DNA from: Synechococcus sp. MU1617
GTDB lineage: Bacteria > Cyanobacteriota > Cyanobacteriia > PCC-6307 > Cyanobiaceae
Reading direction: 5' to 3'
NCBI RefSeq assembly: GCF_020514235.1
Contig: NZ_VTLB01000002.1
Location: 248,001-312,000, forward strand
Length of the DNA stretch: 64,000 bases
The translations under genes and the position numbers were made by a program. Shown here piece after piece: positions 19,278 to 27,217 of this stretch. Each line of letters starts with the position of its first letter. The first letter of the stretch is position 1. The notes beneath the pieces are model-generated. The model did no database searches. It was not told where the DNA came from and saw only the letters and a list, made by a program, of their open reading frames with translations.

Positions 19278-19510
19278 CAATGGGTCTCCTGATCACAATC
19301 GTCTGATTCTCTCGTCTCGCCGGCCGCCACCTTTGAGGAATCCACAAGCAACCATCCAGCCAACGCCAGCGCCGGGGAAAAGACCAGCAGCAGCGCCAGC
19401 GCCCAAGAGGTCTGCAACGGTTCAGGCCGCTGCAAACCCCACCAATGCAGGCCAGCACTGATGAGCAGGGCCAGGCCCCAAAGAAAAACGAGCAGCGCAG
19501 ATTTGTTCAA
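19277..19510 (-). CDS. Small two-helix membrane protein coupled to argG
   Basis: A 77-residue protein of unknown function with two predicted membrane helices ('[20 protein letters not shown]' and '[20 protein letters not shown]'), a tryptophan-rich turn, and a short acidic tail. The start is TTG at 19510. Its stop overlaps the argG start by one base, so it is the first gene of an argG transcript. I do not recognise a family; such small membrane proteins are common in picocyanobacteria. Confidence 0.65.
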   Translation of the reverse strand: MNKSALLVFLWGLALLISAGLHWWGLQRPEPLQTSWALALLLVFSPALALAGWLLVDSSKVAAGETRESDDCDQETH

Positions 19511-19569
19511 GGGCGGGCCAAAAACAGCACGTGGTCTATCGTGGTCGATTGGCCCGCGTCCCTCCCTGC

Positions 19570-19839
19570 ATGAGCGCTCTGGTTGATTTAAACGCCCTGG
19601 ACAGCGTCAACCCGTCCCTCACCCGCTACGGGCGCCGCGACCCTGCGCCCGTGCTGCCCCTGCGTGAGGAGCCCGACCTCCTGTCCTGGCTCGAAACCAG
19701 CGGTCGTCTCGTTGCCGACGAAGAATCCGGATCACCTGAAGTGAGCACCGTCGAAGAGGAAGAACTCTCTGCGCTCATGGGCGAGAAAGAGGATTACAAC
19801 AAGGATGACGAGCAAAACGAGGAGCAGTGGGAGGACTGA
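19570..19839 (+). CDS. DUF3134 family protein
   Basis: An 89-residue acidic protein belonging to the cyanobacterial DUF3134 family. The conserved part is 'NPSLTRYGRRDPAPVLPLRE' followed by 'EPDLLSWLETSGRLV'. The C-terminal third is a run of Glu/Asp residues with no predicted fold. Function unknown; there is no signal peptide or membrane segment. ATG 19570 is chosen, since the extension to 19531 is not family-like. mraY follows after 71 bases. Confidence 0.8.
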   Translation: MSALVDLNALDSVNPSLTRYGRRDPAPVLPLREEPDLLSWLETSGRLVADEESGSPEVSTVEEEELSALMGEKEDYNKDDEQNEEQWED

Positions 19840-19910
19840 CGTCCCCCAAGCACTGACTGGTCGACCCTGAGCGACTCACCTAGGGTCCCAGCGACCAGTC
19901 CAGTGCCACT

Positions 19911-21011
19911 TTGCAATCCACGGATTCGAACCACCGTTCTTGGTGGGAGAACGGCTCATTGAGTGCCAGCTTGCTGATGCTGGTGGTCTTGATGACCAGC
20001 TTTGCAGCCGACAAATGGATCACCAATGCGCAACTGAGCCTGCCGCTCTTGATTTCAGCGGTCTGCGCAACAGCGACTGCAGCCTTGGGCATTCCCCTTC
20101 TGCGTCGCTTGAAGATGGGGCAGTTCATCCGTGTGGAAGGCCCCAAAGCCCATCAGAGCAAGGCGGGAACCCCAACGATGGGGGGCCTTCTTGTGGTTCC
20201 CGTTGGGGTCATTCTCGGGAGCTTGATCACACGGGACGCCGTGGCGTCGCAACAACTGCTCAGCCTGGCCGGACTCACCTTGGCGTTCATGCTGATCGGC
20301 GGCATCGATGACTGGAGCAGCCTCACCAAACACACCAATACAGGCCTGACAGCACAAGGGAAATTGCTGCTGCAAGCCATGGCGGCGGCTGCCTTTCTTG
20401 CCATCGCTGCCTGGCAGGGCTGGATCAGCAGCAGCATTGCTTTGCCCTTTGGCCTTGAACTGCCGTTGGGACTGCTGATCTGGCCGCTGGGGCTGTTTGT
20501 CGTTCTGGCGGAGAGCAACGCCACCAACCTCACCGATGGCCTGGATGGCTTGGCCAGCGGCTGCGGAGCACTGGTGTTTACGGGTCTGGCACTTCAACTG
20601 ATGCTGCGAGGAGACAACGGAGATCCCGCCTTGGCTGGCTTCTGCATGGCCATGGCCGGGGCATGGCTTGGGTTTCTCGTGCACAACCGAAACCCAGCTC
20701 GAGCCTTCATGGGCGACACGGGATCCCTGGCGATGGGGGCCGCCCTCAGCGGTGTGGCCCTGTTGTCCAACAGCCTCTGGCCCCTGCTGGTAATGGGAGG
20801 CGTCTTCGTGGCGGAATCCCTCTCCGTGATCATCCAGGTTTGGGTGTTTAAGGCCACGAAAGGCCCTGATGGGCAAGGGCGACGCGTGTTCCGCATGGCG
20901 CCACTCCATCACCATTTTGAGCTGGGGGGCGCCAATGAACGAAGCGTGGTGCCTGCGTTCTGGCTTGTCACAGCAGGGCTTGTCGTTCTCGGACTGGCTC
21001 TGCGTCCCTGA
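19911..21011 (+). CDS. mraY: Phospho-N-acetylmuramoyl-pentapeptide transferase
   Basis: Transfers phospho-MurNAc-pentapeptide to undecaprenyl phosphate, making lipid I at the cytoplasmic face of the membrane. 366 residues with about ten membrane helices. Catalytic motifs are '[17 protein letters not shown]', '[15 protein letters not shown]', '[11 protein letters not shown]' and '[10 protein letters not shown]'. The start is TTG 19911; no ATG occurs before the first helix. It is isolated from other mur genes but close to other envelope genes (M23 peptidase, L,D-transpeptidase). A predicted RNA pseudoknot begins 22 bases after the stop. Confidence 0.95.
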   Translation: MQSTDSNHRSWWENGSLSASLLMLVVLMTSFAADKWITNAQLSLPLLISAVCATATAALGIPLLRRLKMGQFIRVEGPKAHQSKAGTPTMGGLLVVPVGVILGSLITRDAVASQQLLSLAGLTLAFMLIGGIDDWSSLTKHTNTGLTAQGKLLLQAMAAAAFLAIAAWQGWISSSIALPFGLELPLGLLIWPLGLFVVLAESNATNLTDGLDGLASGCGALVFTGLALQLMLRGDNGDPALAGFCMAMAGAWLGFLVHNRNPARAFMGDTGSLAMGAALSGVALLSNSLWPLLVMGGVFVAESLSVIIQVWVFKATKGPDGQGRRVFRMAPLHHHFELGGANERSVVPAFWLVTAGLVVLGLALRP

Positions 21012-21312
21012 TCTTTGATCCAATCCTAAGGAGCATCATTTTGAAGCGATCTCAATGATGCAGTGATTCAGATCGCCAATAAGATTAAATTTAGTTTCGC
21101 ACCAAACAAAGCCAATATCTTCGGAAAAAGATTGAACCTGACGCAGAAAAAATGATCGACATTTTTATATTTTGGAGTGACCACACTTAAGCGCCCTGAA
21201 TGAAGGAAGGCCTGAACGACCTACCAGATACTCAGGGGATTTTTCATGTTCAGAACGAAAGCCTCATGCCGCTTAAATCCCTTAAAGTCATGTTTTGAGG
21301 CAGCAGGGCAAG
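21012..21312. other. 301-base gap between mraY and small unknown genes
   Basis: AT-richer than its surroundings. It contains the pseudoknot described separately near its left end. It also holds a possible 32-codon reading frame (ATG 21200 to TGA 21298, beginning MKEGLNDLPDTQG) that I cannot support as a gene. There is no T-run terminator after mraY and no tRNA-like cloverleaf. A TATATT at 21166-21171 could be a -10 element, but no matching -35 was seen. Confidence 0.6.
21033..21076 (+). ncRNA. Predicted H-type RNA pseudoknot downstream of mraY
   Basis: Stem 1 pairs GCATCATT (21033-21040) with AATGATGC (21054-21061), eight perfect pairs. Stem 2 pairs GCGATCT (21046-21052), which lies inside the stem 1 loop, with AGATCGC (21070-21076), seven perfect pairs. 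Loops of 5, 1 and 8 bases give a standard H-type pseudoknot; the strand could equally switch between neighbouring folds. AAGGAG at 21028-21033 touches the first strand. No known riboswitch class is recognised. Confidence 0.5.
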
Positions 21313-21561
21313 ATGACCTACTTCACCTGGCGTGAATCCGGTCTCACAGCTGACTGCTCAAGCCTCGAGGCGATGGCTGCCCGCTTTGAGGAGTCGGCCA
21401 GTTTGATGCGGCGCATGTCGAGCGAAGGGTTCCAACTGGAACGCCATGGAACGGAGCAGCGCATCACGCATCCCGATCCCACCGTGTTTGAAGCCTGGGG
21501 TTTCGTCAGCGAGGAATCACCGGTCCGCCAACTCACGCTGATCCCCGATCTTCAGAACTGA
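21313..21561 (+). CDS. Small conserved hypothetical protein
   Basis: 82 residues, soluble, function unknown. Begins 'MTYFTWRESGLTADCSSLE' and contains a helix 'MAARFEESASLMRRMSSEGF' followed by 'HPDPTVFEAWGFVSEE'. ATG 21313 is preferred to TTG 21295. Its TGA overlaps the ATG of the next small gene by one base (TGATG), so the two are translated together. Codon use resembles that of neighbouring genes, supporting a real gene. Confidence 0.65.
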   Translation: MTYFTWRESGLTADCSSLEAMAARFEESASLMRRMSSEGFQLERHGTEQRITHPDPTVFEAWGFVSEESPVRQLTLIPDLQN

Positions 21562-21728
21562 TGGACAACCTGCTTGCCAAAACCGCTGAGCTGCTCGCCA
21601 ACGCAGCTGCCGATCCAGATCGGGTTCTGCGGTGGGTGCTGATCTATTTCGGTGTGTCGTCGCTCGGATTTATGGGTGTATGGCTGATCGGAGAAGTGCG
21701 CCGTCAGAGCAGTACCGATTCGAACTGA
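21561..21728 (+). CDS. 55-residue single-helix membrane protein
   Basis: Begins 'MDNLLAKTAELLANAAADPD' and has one membrane helix ('WVLIYFGVSSLGFMGVWLIG') followed by a basic, polar tail 'EVRRQSSTDSN'. The arrangement predicts a cytoplasmic C-terminus. Coupled by a one-base overlap to the 82-residue gene before it. No family recognised. The 3' end lies four bases from the convergent M23 peptidase gene. Confidence 0.6.
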   Translation: MDNLLAKTAELLANAAADPDRVLRWVLIYFGVSSLGFMGVWLIGEVRRQSSTDSN

Positions 21729-21732
21729 GCCC

Positions 21733-22155
21733 TTAGCGGCTCGCTTCCACCGAGCGCTGACGCCATTGAGGCGATTGCTCCATCGATTTCAACTGCTCTG
21801 CGTTGGGGCTCTCGAGCACGTCCAGGAGATGCAGGGGTTCTGCTTCGAAATGCAGATGAGGACCTGTCGACCAACGGCCCGTGTTCCCGCAAAGACCAAT
21901 GATCTCGCCGCGGTCGTAGGAGCCTGCTGGGGCACCAGCATTGAGATGGCTGTAACGCGTCTTGACGCCTGCCCCAGCCAGATGAAACGTCCATCCGTGG
22001 GTCGCTGTCCAGCGACTCCGACCGACCCCGTCATGAGCGGCACGCACAGGGCGACCAACACGGCAGGAGATGTCCAAGGCTGGATGGTCCTGTTCGACGC
22101 CTTGGGTCACCACACCCGACATCGGCACAAGCAACGCGGCAAACAGACCGAGCAA
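21733..22155 (-). CDS. M23-family (LytM-type) zinc metallopeptidase, secreted
   Basis: A short, 140-residue peptidoglycan endopeptidase-like protein. The zinc ligands of the LytM fold are present: 'DHPALDIS' (HxxxD), 'YSHLNAG' and 'TGPHLHFEAE' (HxH). 'VGRPVRAAHDGVG' matches the usual 'GTPVxAAxDGxV' block. The N-terminal 15 residues are hydrophobic and likely a signal or anchor. The start is TTG 22155, as no ATG or GTG exists upstream in frame. With no coiled coil or LysM domain it is near the minimum size for the family. It presumably cuts peptide crosslinks in the cell wall. Confidence 0.85.
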   Translation of the reverse strand: MLGLFAALLVPMSGVVTQGVEQDHPALDISCRVGRPVRAAHDGVGRSRWTATHGWTFHLAGAGVKTRYSHLNAGAPAGSYDRGEIIGLCGNTGRWSTGPHLHFEAEPLHLLDVLESPNAEQLKSMEQSPQWRQRSVEASR

Positions 22156-22326
22156 ACAATCAAAACGAGAATTGGAAGAGAATCTTAAGACAAAGTCCCT
22201 TCCGTCAGAGAAAAGACAGCATTCTCGTTTTTCCTTAACGCTCTCTTAAAAGGAAAAAAACCCTGTGCTTCCAGGCCACTTCCCGGGCGGTCTGGCGACG
22301 GTTCGAAGGCAAATCAACTGCAGCTC

Positions 22327-22926
22327 ATGCGCAGAGCACTTCTCTTCACCGGCGCCGGACTGATGGTCGCCGCTGCTGGACTTCCCAGCTTCGCCGCTCC
22401 CAAGCAAACCGCCCGCACCGTCACCAACGGTTTCGTGCGCTCCAACGTGCTGTTGCCCATCGGTGGCAAAAAAGCCGTCTCCAATCCCGTTCCTGAAGAT
22501 CTGAGCGATCTGTCCGGTTGGACCCGTGAAGAACTCGAGGTGGGTCTGGAGAAGCAGTACGACGTCGACGTTGCAGACGTCACCCGCTTCCTCTACTCAA
22601 CTGAAGGCGAGGCTTTCCTGAAAGAAAGCATCAACGGCAACTATCACCCGTACTACAGCCAGCAGAACGATCTGCAGGCCGTTCGCAGTGCCATCATCCT
22701 TGATGCTGAAGATGGCCAGCTTTCCAGCTACGGAATGATGGCCAAGCTGCCGACCGACCAGCGCCTGCAAGGTGCCATGAAGGTCTGCAATGCCGATGTG
22801 CAAGGTGATTTCCACAAGGACACCTCACTGCTCAGCTGGTACATGAACACCCCGGCCTGCATCCAGGCCTACACCGCCAAGGCCCCCGAGCCCGCTCCCG
22901 CTGCTCCCGTTCAGGGACTCTGGTGA
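22327..22926 (+). CDS. Secreted DUF1400-like protein without hydrolase domain
   Basis: 199 residues with a clear signal peptide ('RALLFTGAGLMVAAAGLPSF', cleavage after 'FAA'). The middle part 'VADVTRFLYSTEGEAFL' ... 'LQAVRSAIILDAEDGQLSSY' resembles the DUF1400 module found before alpha/beta hydrolase domains in cyanobacteria. No hydrolase follows here. The C-terminus is Pro/Ala-rich. Two cysteines (in 'KVCNAD' and 'PACIQA') could form a disulfide. Probably periplasmic; function unknown. A strong terminator follows. Two related proteins are encoded at 27.2-28.7 and 35.4-35.9 kb. Confidence 0.65.
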   Translation: MRRALLFTGAGLMVAAAGLPSFAAPKQTARTVTNGFVRSNVLLPIGGKKAVSNPVPEDLSDLSGWTREELEVGLEKQYDVDVADVTRFLYSTEGEAFLKESINGNYHPYYSQQNDLQAVRSAIILDAEDGQLSSYGMMAKLPTDQRLQGAMKVCNADVQGDFHKDTSLLSWYMNTPACIQAYTAKAPEPAPAAPVQGLW

Positions 22927-22959
22927 TCTAAAGGCAGAACGACAAAACACGTCCACCGA

Positions 22960-22985
22960 GCCCTGGGTCCACCCAGGGCTTTTTT
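22960..22985 (+). terminator. Rho-independent terminator of the DUF1400-like gene
   Basis: GCCCTGGGT (22960-22968), a two-base loop, and ACCCAGGGC (22971-22979) form a nine-base-pair stem followed by six T (22980-22985). It also separates this gene from the convergent L,D-transpeptidase. Confidence 0.92.
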
Positions 22986-23012
22986 ATGTCCCTGTCTGTC
23001 AAGACAAAACCA

Positions 23013-23612
23013 TCAAGGCAGAACCACCACCGGCGTCCCCACATCCACAAGGTCAAAGACCCTCTGGATGTGTTCGTCGTAGAGGCGAACACATCCATGG
23101 GACACGGCCCGTCCAACGGTCCAACGATGGGGCGTGCCGTGCAAGCCGACGTGGGAGCAGCCGCGAACCTGCACCACCTTTTCGCCATCCCAACCACCGG
23201 GATTGGAACAGTCCTGATAGAAAGCAATCCAGCGGGATCCCAGGGGATTTCTACCGCCGGGGGGAACCAAAGCACCGGTGCCTGGATGCCGCCAGACGGG
23301 ATCCACCGCTTTGAATAGCACCCGATGCTCACCGAGAGGCGTTTCCCAGCCTTGCGTGCCGACCGCAGCAGGCACACGCAAACGAAGCTGTCCCTGCTCC
23401 AGCAGGATCAGCTGACGGCTGGAACGATGCAGCACCAGCTGCTTGGTGGAACGGGAACGAACAGCAGCAGGCAACAAGGCCAGCGCCTCCGCATCACTAA
23501 GCCAGGGGGCAACCGGTGGAATGGGATCCGCAGACCTGGCCTGGGCAGGCCCGAGCTGGAGACAGGCTCCAGCCAAAACCGCCAACAACGTCGCCCGAAG
23601 CACTGGACTCAA
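23013..23612 (-). CDS. L,D-transpeptidase (YkuD family), exported
   Basis: A 199-residue periplasmic enzyme that makes 3-3 peptidoglycan crosslinks or attaches proteins to the wall. A signal peptide occupies about 1-25 ('LLAVLAGACLQLGPAQARS'). The YkuD domain runs from about 55 to the end, with the catalytic block 'VGLHGTPHRWTVGRAVSHG' followed by 'CVRLYDEH' (His, Ser-His-Gly-Cys, Arg). The start is TTG 23612. It diverges from purT over about 110 bases. Together with mraY and the M23 peptidase it forms a loose cell-wall neighbourhood. Confidence 0.92.
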   Translation of the reverse strand: MSPVLRATLLAVLAGACLQLGPAQARSADPIPPVAPWLSDAEALALLPAAVRSRSTKQLVLHRSSRQLILLEQGQLRLRVPAAVGTQGWETPLGEHRVLFKAVDPVWRHPGTGALVPPGGRNPLGSRWIAFYQDCSNPGGWDGEKVVQVRGCSHVGLHGTPHRWTVGRAVSHGCVRLYDEHIQRVFDLVDVGTPVVVLP

Positions 23613-23722
23613 TCAAGAACGCATCCTTGACCTAGCGGGAGATCGGGCCCTGCACTCAAGGCTGCGGAAAGTCTCAGGACTTGCATTGATTGATGATGCA
23701 GGCAGGCCGTTCAAGGATCACC

Positions 23723-24901
23723 ATGCCGTCGTTTCCACGCACCGTGATGCTGCTGGGCAGCGGGGAGCTGGGCAAGGAAGTGGCCATTGCTGCCCAACGG
23801 CTTGGCTGCCAGGTGATCGCCTGTGATCGCTATGACGGGGCCCCGGCCATGCAGGTGGCTGACGTGGCCGAAGTGCTGCCGATGACCGATGCCGATGCCT
23901 TGCTTGAGGTGGTCAGGCGCCACCAACCCGACGTGGTGATCCCAGAAATCGAAGCACTCGCCGTCCATGCCCTGGCGGAACTCGAACAAGAGGGAATCAC
24001 CGTGATTCCAACGGCCCGTGCGACGGCCGTCACGATGAACCGAGACCGCATCCGCGACCTGGCGGCCGGCGAACTCGGTCTCCGCACCGCCCGGTTCGCC
24101 TATGCCTCCAGCGCTGAGGAACTCACAGCGGTGGCGGAACCTCTGGGCTGGCCCGTCGTGGTGAAACCGGTGATGAGTTCCTCCGGCAAAGGCCAGAGCG
24201 TGGTGGCTTGTGCGGACGATCTACCCAAAGCCTGGGAGGCCGCCATGGCCGGCGCACGGGGCACCTCAACCCAAGTGATCGTGGAGGAATTTCTCCATTT
24301 TGATCTGGAGATCACCCTGCTCACCATCCGTCAGCGCAATGGCGAAACCCTGTTCTGTGCACCGATCGGCCACGAACAGGAAGGAGGGGACTATCAGTGC
24401 AGCTGGCAGCCGGCGCAACTGACCGACCAACAACTGCGTCAGGCCCAGGCCATGGCCAAGACCGTCACCGACAACCTGGGCGGTGCCGGCCTCTTCGGTG
24501 TGGAATTTTTCCTCTGTGGCGATGAGGTGATTTTTTCCGAATTGTCTCCACGGCCGCACGACACAGGCCTGGTCACCCTGATCAGCCAGAACCTGAGCGA
24601 ATTCGAACTGCACCTGCGCGCTGTTCTCGGTCTGCCGATCCCCACCATCACGGCAGCTGATGCCGCCGCCAGCCGAGTGATCCTGTCCCAAACAAAAATG
24701 GACTCCGTCGCTTTTGAAGGGGTCGAACAAGCGCTCACGGAAGCTGACACCCAATTGCTGCTGTTCGGCAAGCCCACGGCCCGCCCCGGTCGGCGGATGG
24801 GTGTAGCCCTGGCAAGGGGAGGAGATCGGAAGGAAGCACAAGCCAAGGCCGACAGGGCAGCCGCCTGTGTAACCGTGATCCCAGGATCAACGGCTGCCTG
24901 A
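23723..24901 (+). CDS. purT: Formate-dependent phosphoribosylglycinamide formyltransferase (GAR transformylase 2)
   Basis: An ATP-grasp enzyme that formylates GAR with formate and ATP, the third step of purine synthesis. 392 residues, the same length as E. coli PurT. The N-terminal fold 'VMLLGSGELGKEVAIAAQ', the ATP-grasp 'PVVVKPVMSSSGKGQSVV' and the C-terminal 'FSELSPRPHDTGLVTL' are all present. Several upstream starts exist (TTG 23690, ATG 23693 and 23696); ATG 23723 is chosen for AAGGA at 23713-23717 and the expected protein length. The formate may come from PurU in this window. The 3' end overlaps the convergent sps by 15 bases. Confidence 0.95.
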   Translation: MPSFPRTVMLLGSGELGKEVAIAAQRLGCQVIACDRYDGAPAMQVADVAEVLPMTDADALLEVVRRHQPDVVIPEIEALAVHALAELEQEGITVIPTARATAVTMNRDRIRDLAAGELGLRTARFAYASSAEELTAVAEPLGWPVVVKPVMSSSGKGQSVVACADDLPKAWEAAMAGARGTSTQVIVEEFLHFDLEITLLTIRQRNGETLFCAPIGHEQEGGDYQCSWQPAQLTDQQLRQAQAMAKTVTDNLGGAGLFGVEFFLCGDEVIFSELSPRPHDTGLVTLISQNLSEFELHLRAVLGLPIPTITAADAAASRVILSQTKMDSVAFEGVEQALTEADTQLLLFGKPTARPGRRMGVALARGGDRKEAQAKADRAAACVTVIPGSTAA

Positions 24902-27010
24902 AAACCGGTAGTGGGTTAAGCCATCCAGCACGGCTCCAACACTGGGGCGTTTCGACACATACACCCGCTGCTGGGTCCTTTGACCCAACAGGCAGGGATC
25001 ATGATCCGCAGGAACCACCGTGGCGGGCAAACCCTCCAGCAATTCTCCATCCCCCTGCTGACTGGCCACCACCAGAACCTGGTCCAGGGGGAGCTGCCAA
25101 GACTGGGCCAGAAAACGGATGGCCTCGCTGCGGGATGCGCGCTGGGGCAGAACATCCAGGAACCAGTGGCAACGGAGCTGGGGTTCAGCTTGCAAACCAT
25201 GGCGGCGCAAGCACTGACGGGCCAAACCAATCAGACCGCGGTTGGAGGCACGCAAGAGGTAGCTGACCTTGAAGTGACTCTGATGATCAGACTCCTGAAG
25301 CTGAAGGTGTTCCTGGAGTTGCCCCATCGCTGCGAGAACAGCCTCGCGATCCCAGGCTTGGCTGATGCGCTGCGCCCAAACGGGATCTTCTGCACGATCC
25401 AGCCTGTGGTGAATCTCGGTCCCAGCACGGCAGATCCAGGCCTTGGGGTCGGGAAGATGCAACTCCTGGTAGCGCTGACGCGCCTGATCCAGCGACCGCC
25501 CCGTGAGGATCACCAAGCCTGTCGAGGCGGCAAAAGGTTCGGCATGAAGCCGATCGCGCAGATGCGCCAAGGAGCGTTCCTCCGGCAGCTCCAAGCAACT
25601 GTCAAGATCCAACGCCAACAGCCTGGAGACGGGACTTGGCCGCCGCACCACCGACATCGGACGAACAGGTGACACGCGGATCTTCTGCTGCATCAGGGCG
25701 AGGTACTGACACACATGGGCATCCCAGCTGAAGTGGCGACTGATGGCCTCAACCCCGTTGTCACTCCAACGACGCCAACGGGAGCGATCGCTGCCGGCCA
25801 ATTCCAAGGCCTCTTGAAGTGCACCAGGATCGGTGACGTCCGCCAGAAGACCGTTGTCGCAGCGGAGTTGGATGTCCCGTGGACCGCCATCATCGGTGGC
25901 CACCATCGGCAAACCACAGGCCGCGGCCTCCAGAAGGGTGAGTCCGAAAGGTTCGGTCAACGCCGGGTTCACAAACAGCCCTCCACGACGCGCCGCCCAG
26001 CGGTAAAGAGCGGGAATCTGGGCACGGCTGTGTTGTTTGGGATAAGCCACCTGGCCATAGAGATCAAACCGATCCACCAGATCGAACACCTGCTGAAGCA
26101 CATCACGCTGCTGCTTCTCGAGCTGACGCGGGTCATCCCGACAGCCCAGCACAAGCACCAGGTTGTGACGCTGCCGCAACACCGGCGACTGGCCAAAGGC
26201 TTCCACCAGCGCGGGAATGTTCTTGCGCCGCACCGCACGGGAAATCGCAAGCAGGGGCGGACGATCCGGCTCCCTTAGGAAAGGCTGCAACAGACTTTGC
26301 AGCGCGGAGCATTCCTGCGATGAACTGTGGGGATGGAACCGGGTGGCATCGACCCCGGGGGGCACAACCTCCGCCTGATCCGCCTGAAAGTGGCCGTAGC
26401 GGGAGTACTGCTGATCCGCCTCCTGACGGGTGCTGGTGATCACAAGATCCGCCTGGGCCAGAGCACGCTCTTCAGCGTCGATTCGGCGGCTGATGGCATA
26501 GGTCTGCTCGATCTGAGAGCGATCCAGGCCACTGGCAAGGAGACGTCGCTGTTTCTCCCGACCGAGGGAATGGCCGGTGAAGACAAGCGGAATCCCCAAT
26601 CGCTGACTGACCAAAGCACCCACCAGCCCGGCATCGGCGTAGTGAGCATGAATCCAATCAACCCTCTGGCCGGGCTGGCTCAGATGTTCCACCAGCTGAT
26701 CAGCCAGCTCCTCGAGATGGGGCCAAAGCAACTCCTTGCGCAGATACCGCTTCGGACCAAAGGGAAAGCGCAGGATGCGGGCAGCCGGACCAATGACCTC
26801 TTCCCGTTGGCTGTAATCGAGGTGAACCCGACGGTCCTGAATCAGGCGAGTGACCACATCAACCTGATCGACCTCGGCCCGCTGAGCCAGGCTGCGCGCG
26901 AGCTCCAGGACGTACAACGTCTGGCCACCGGTATCAGCATCCCGTCCCAGCTCAAGCTCATGAGAACGAAACAGGCCGTGAAGATGCAGATGCAACAACC
27001 GGATCCCCAT
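24887..27010 (-). CDS. sps: Sucrose-phosphate synthase with fused phosphatase-like domain
   Basis: Makes sucrose 6-phosphate from UDP-glucose and fructose 6-phosphate; sucrose is a compatible solute in marine picocyanobacteria. 707 residues. The GT-B glycosyltransferase part (about 1-455) has 'DTGGQTLYVLELARSLAQR', 'WIHAHYADAGLVG', 'RAVRRKNIPALVEAF' and 'EPFGLTLLEAAACGLPMVAT'. The C-terminal part (about 470-707) is a HAD-type sucrose-phosphatase-like domain. Its motif I 'LALDLDSCLEL' is kept, but the late motif reads 'VVASQQGDGELL' where active phosphatases have GDSGND. The domain is therefore probably not catalytic and may be regulatory; a separate phosphatase would be needed. ATG 27010 is the start. 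Confidence 0.93.
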   Translation of the reverse strand: MGIRLLHLHLHGLFRSHELELGRDADTGGQTLYVLELARSLAQRAEVDQVDVVTRLIQDRRVHLDYSQREEVIGPAARILRFPFGPKRYLRKELLWPHLEELADQLVEHLSQPGQRVDWIHAHYADAGLVGALVSQRLGIPLVFTGHSLGREKQRRLLASGLDRSQIEQTYAISRRIDAEERALAQADLVITSTRQEADQQYSRYGHFQADQAEVVPPGVDATRFHPHSSSQECSALQSLLQPFLREPDRPPLLAISRAVRRKNIPALVEAFGQSPVLRQRHNLVLVLGCRDDPRQLEKQQRDVLQQVFDLVDRFDLYGQVAYPKQHSRAQIPALYRWAARRGGLFVNPALTEPFGLTLLEAAACGLPMVATDDGGPRDIQLRCDNGLLADVTDPGALQEALELAGSDRSRWRRWSDNGVEAISRHFSWDAHVCQYLALMQQKIRVSPVRPMSVVRRPSPVSRLLALDLDSCLELPEERSLAHLRDRLHAEPFAASTGLVILTGRSLDQARQRYQELHLPDPKAWICRAGTEIHHRLDRAEDPVWAQRISQAWDREAVLAAMGQLQEHLQLQESDHQSHFKVSYLLRASNRGLIGLARQCLRRHGLQAEPQLRCHWFLDVLPQRASRSEAIRFLAQSWQLPLDQVLVVASQQGDGELLEGLPATVVPADHDPCLLGQRTQQRVYVSKRPSVGAVLDGLTHYRFSGSR

Positions 27011-27217
27011 TCGCTCACCTCACAAACAACAACGGAACGCAAATTCGGTCCCGTTGGTTTTTCTTTAGAGGCGGAAGAAGGAATAAAAAATGAAAAAAAC
27101 CTTAGAAGAACAGCAATTTAAAGCGACAAAAAAAGCCGAGTCCTTTTGCCTTGCAGTGGATCTGGACCTAAGAAACCAAAGTCGTTGCCGACTGCTGGAT
27201 GTAACAAGCCAGCAACG

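Noticed and set aside
21200-21298. 32-codon frame before the small-gene pair
   Set aside because: No clear ribosome site or recognisable product; kept only as a note in the gap description.
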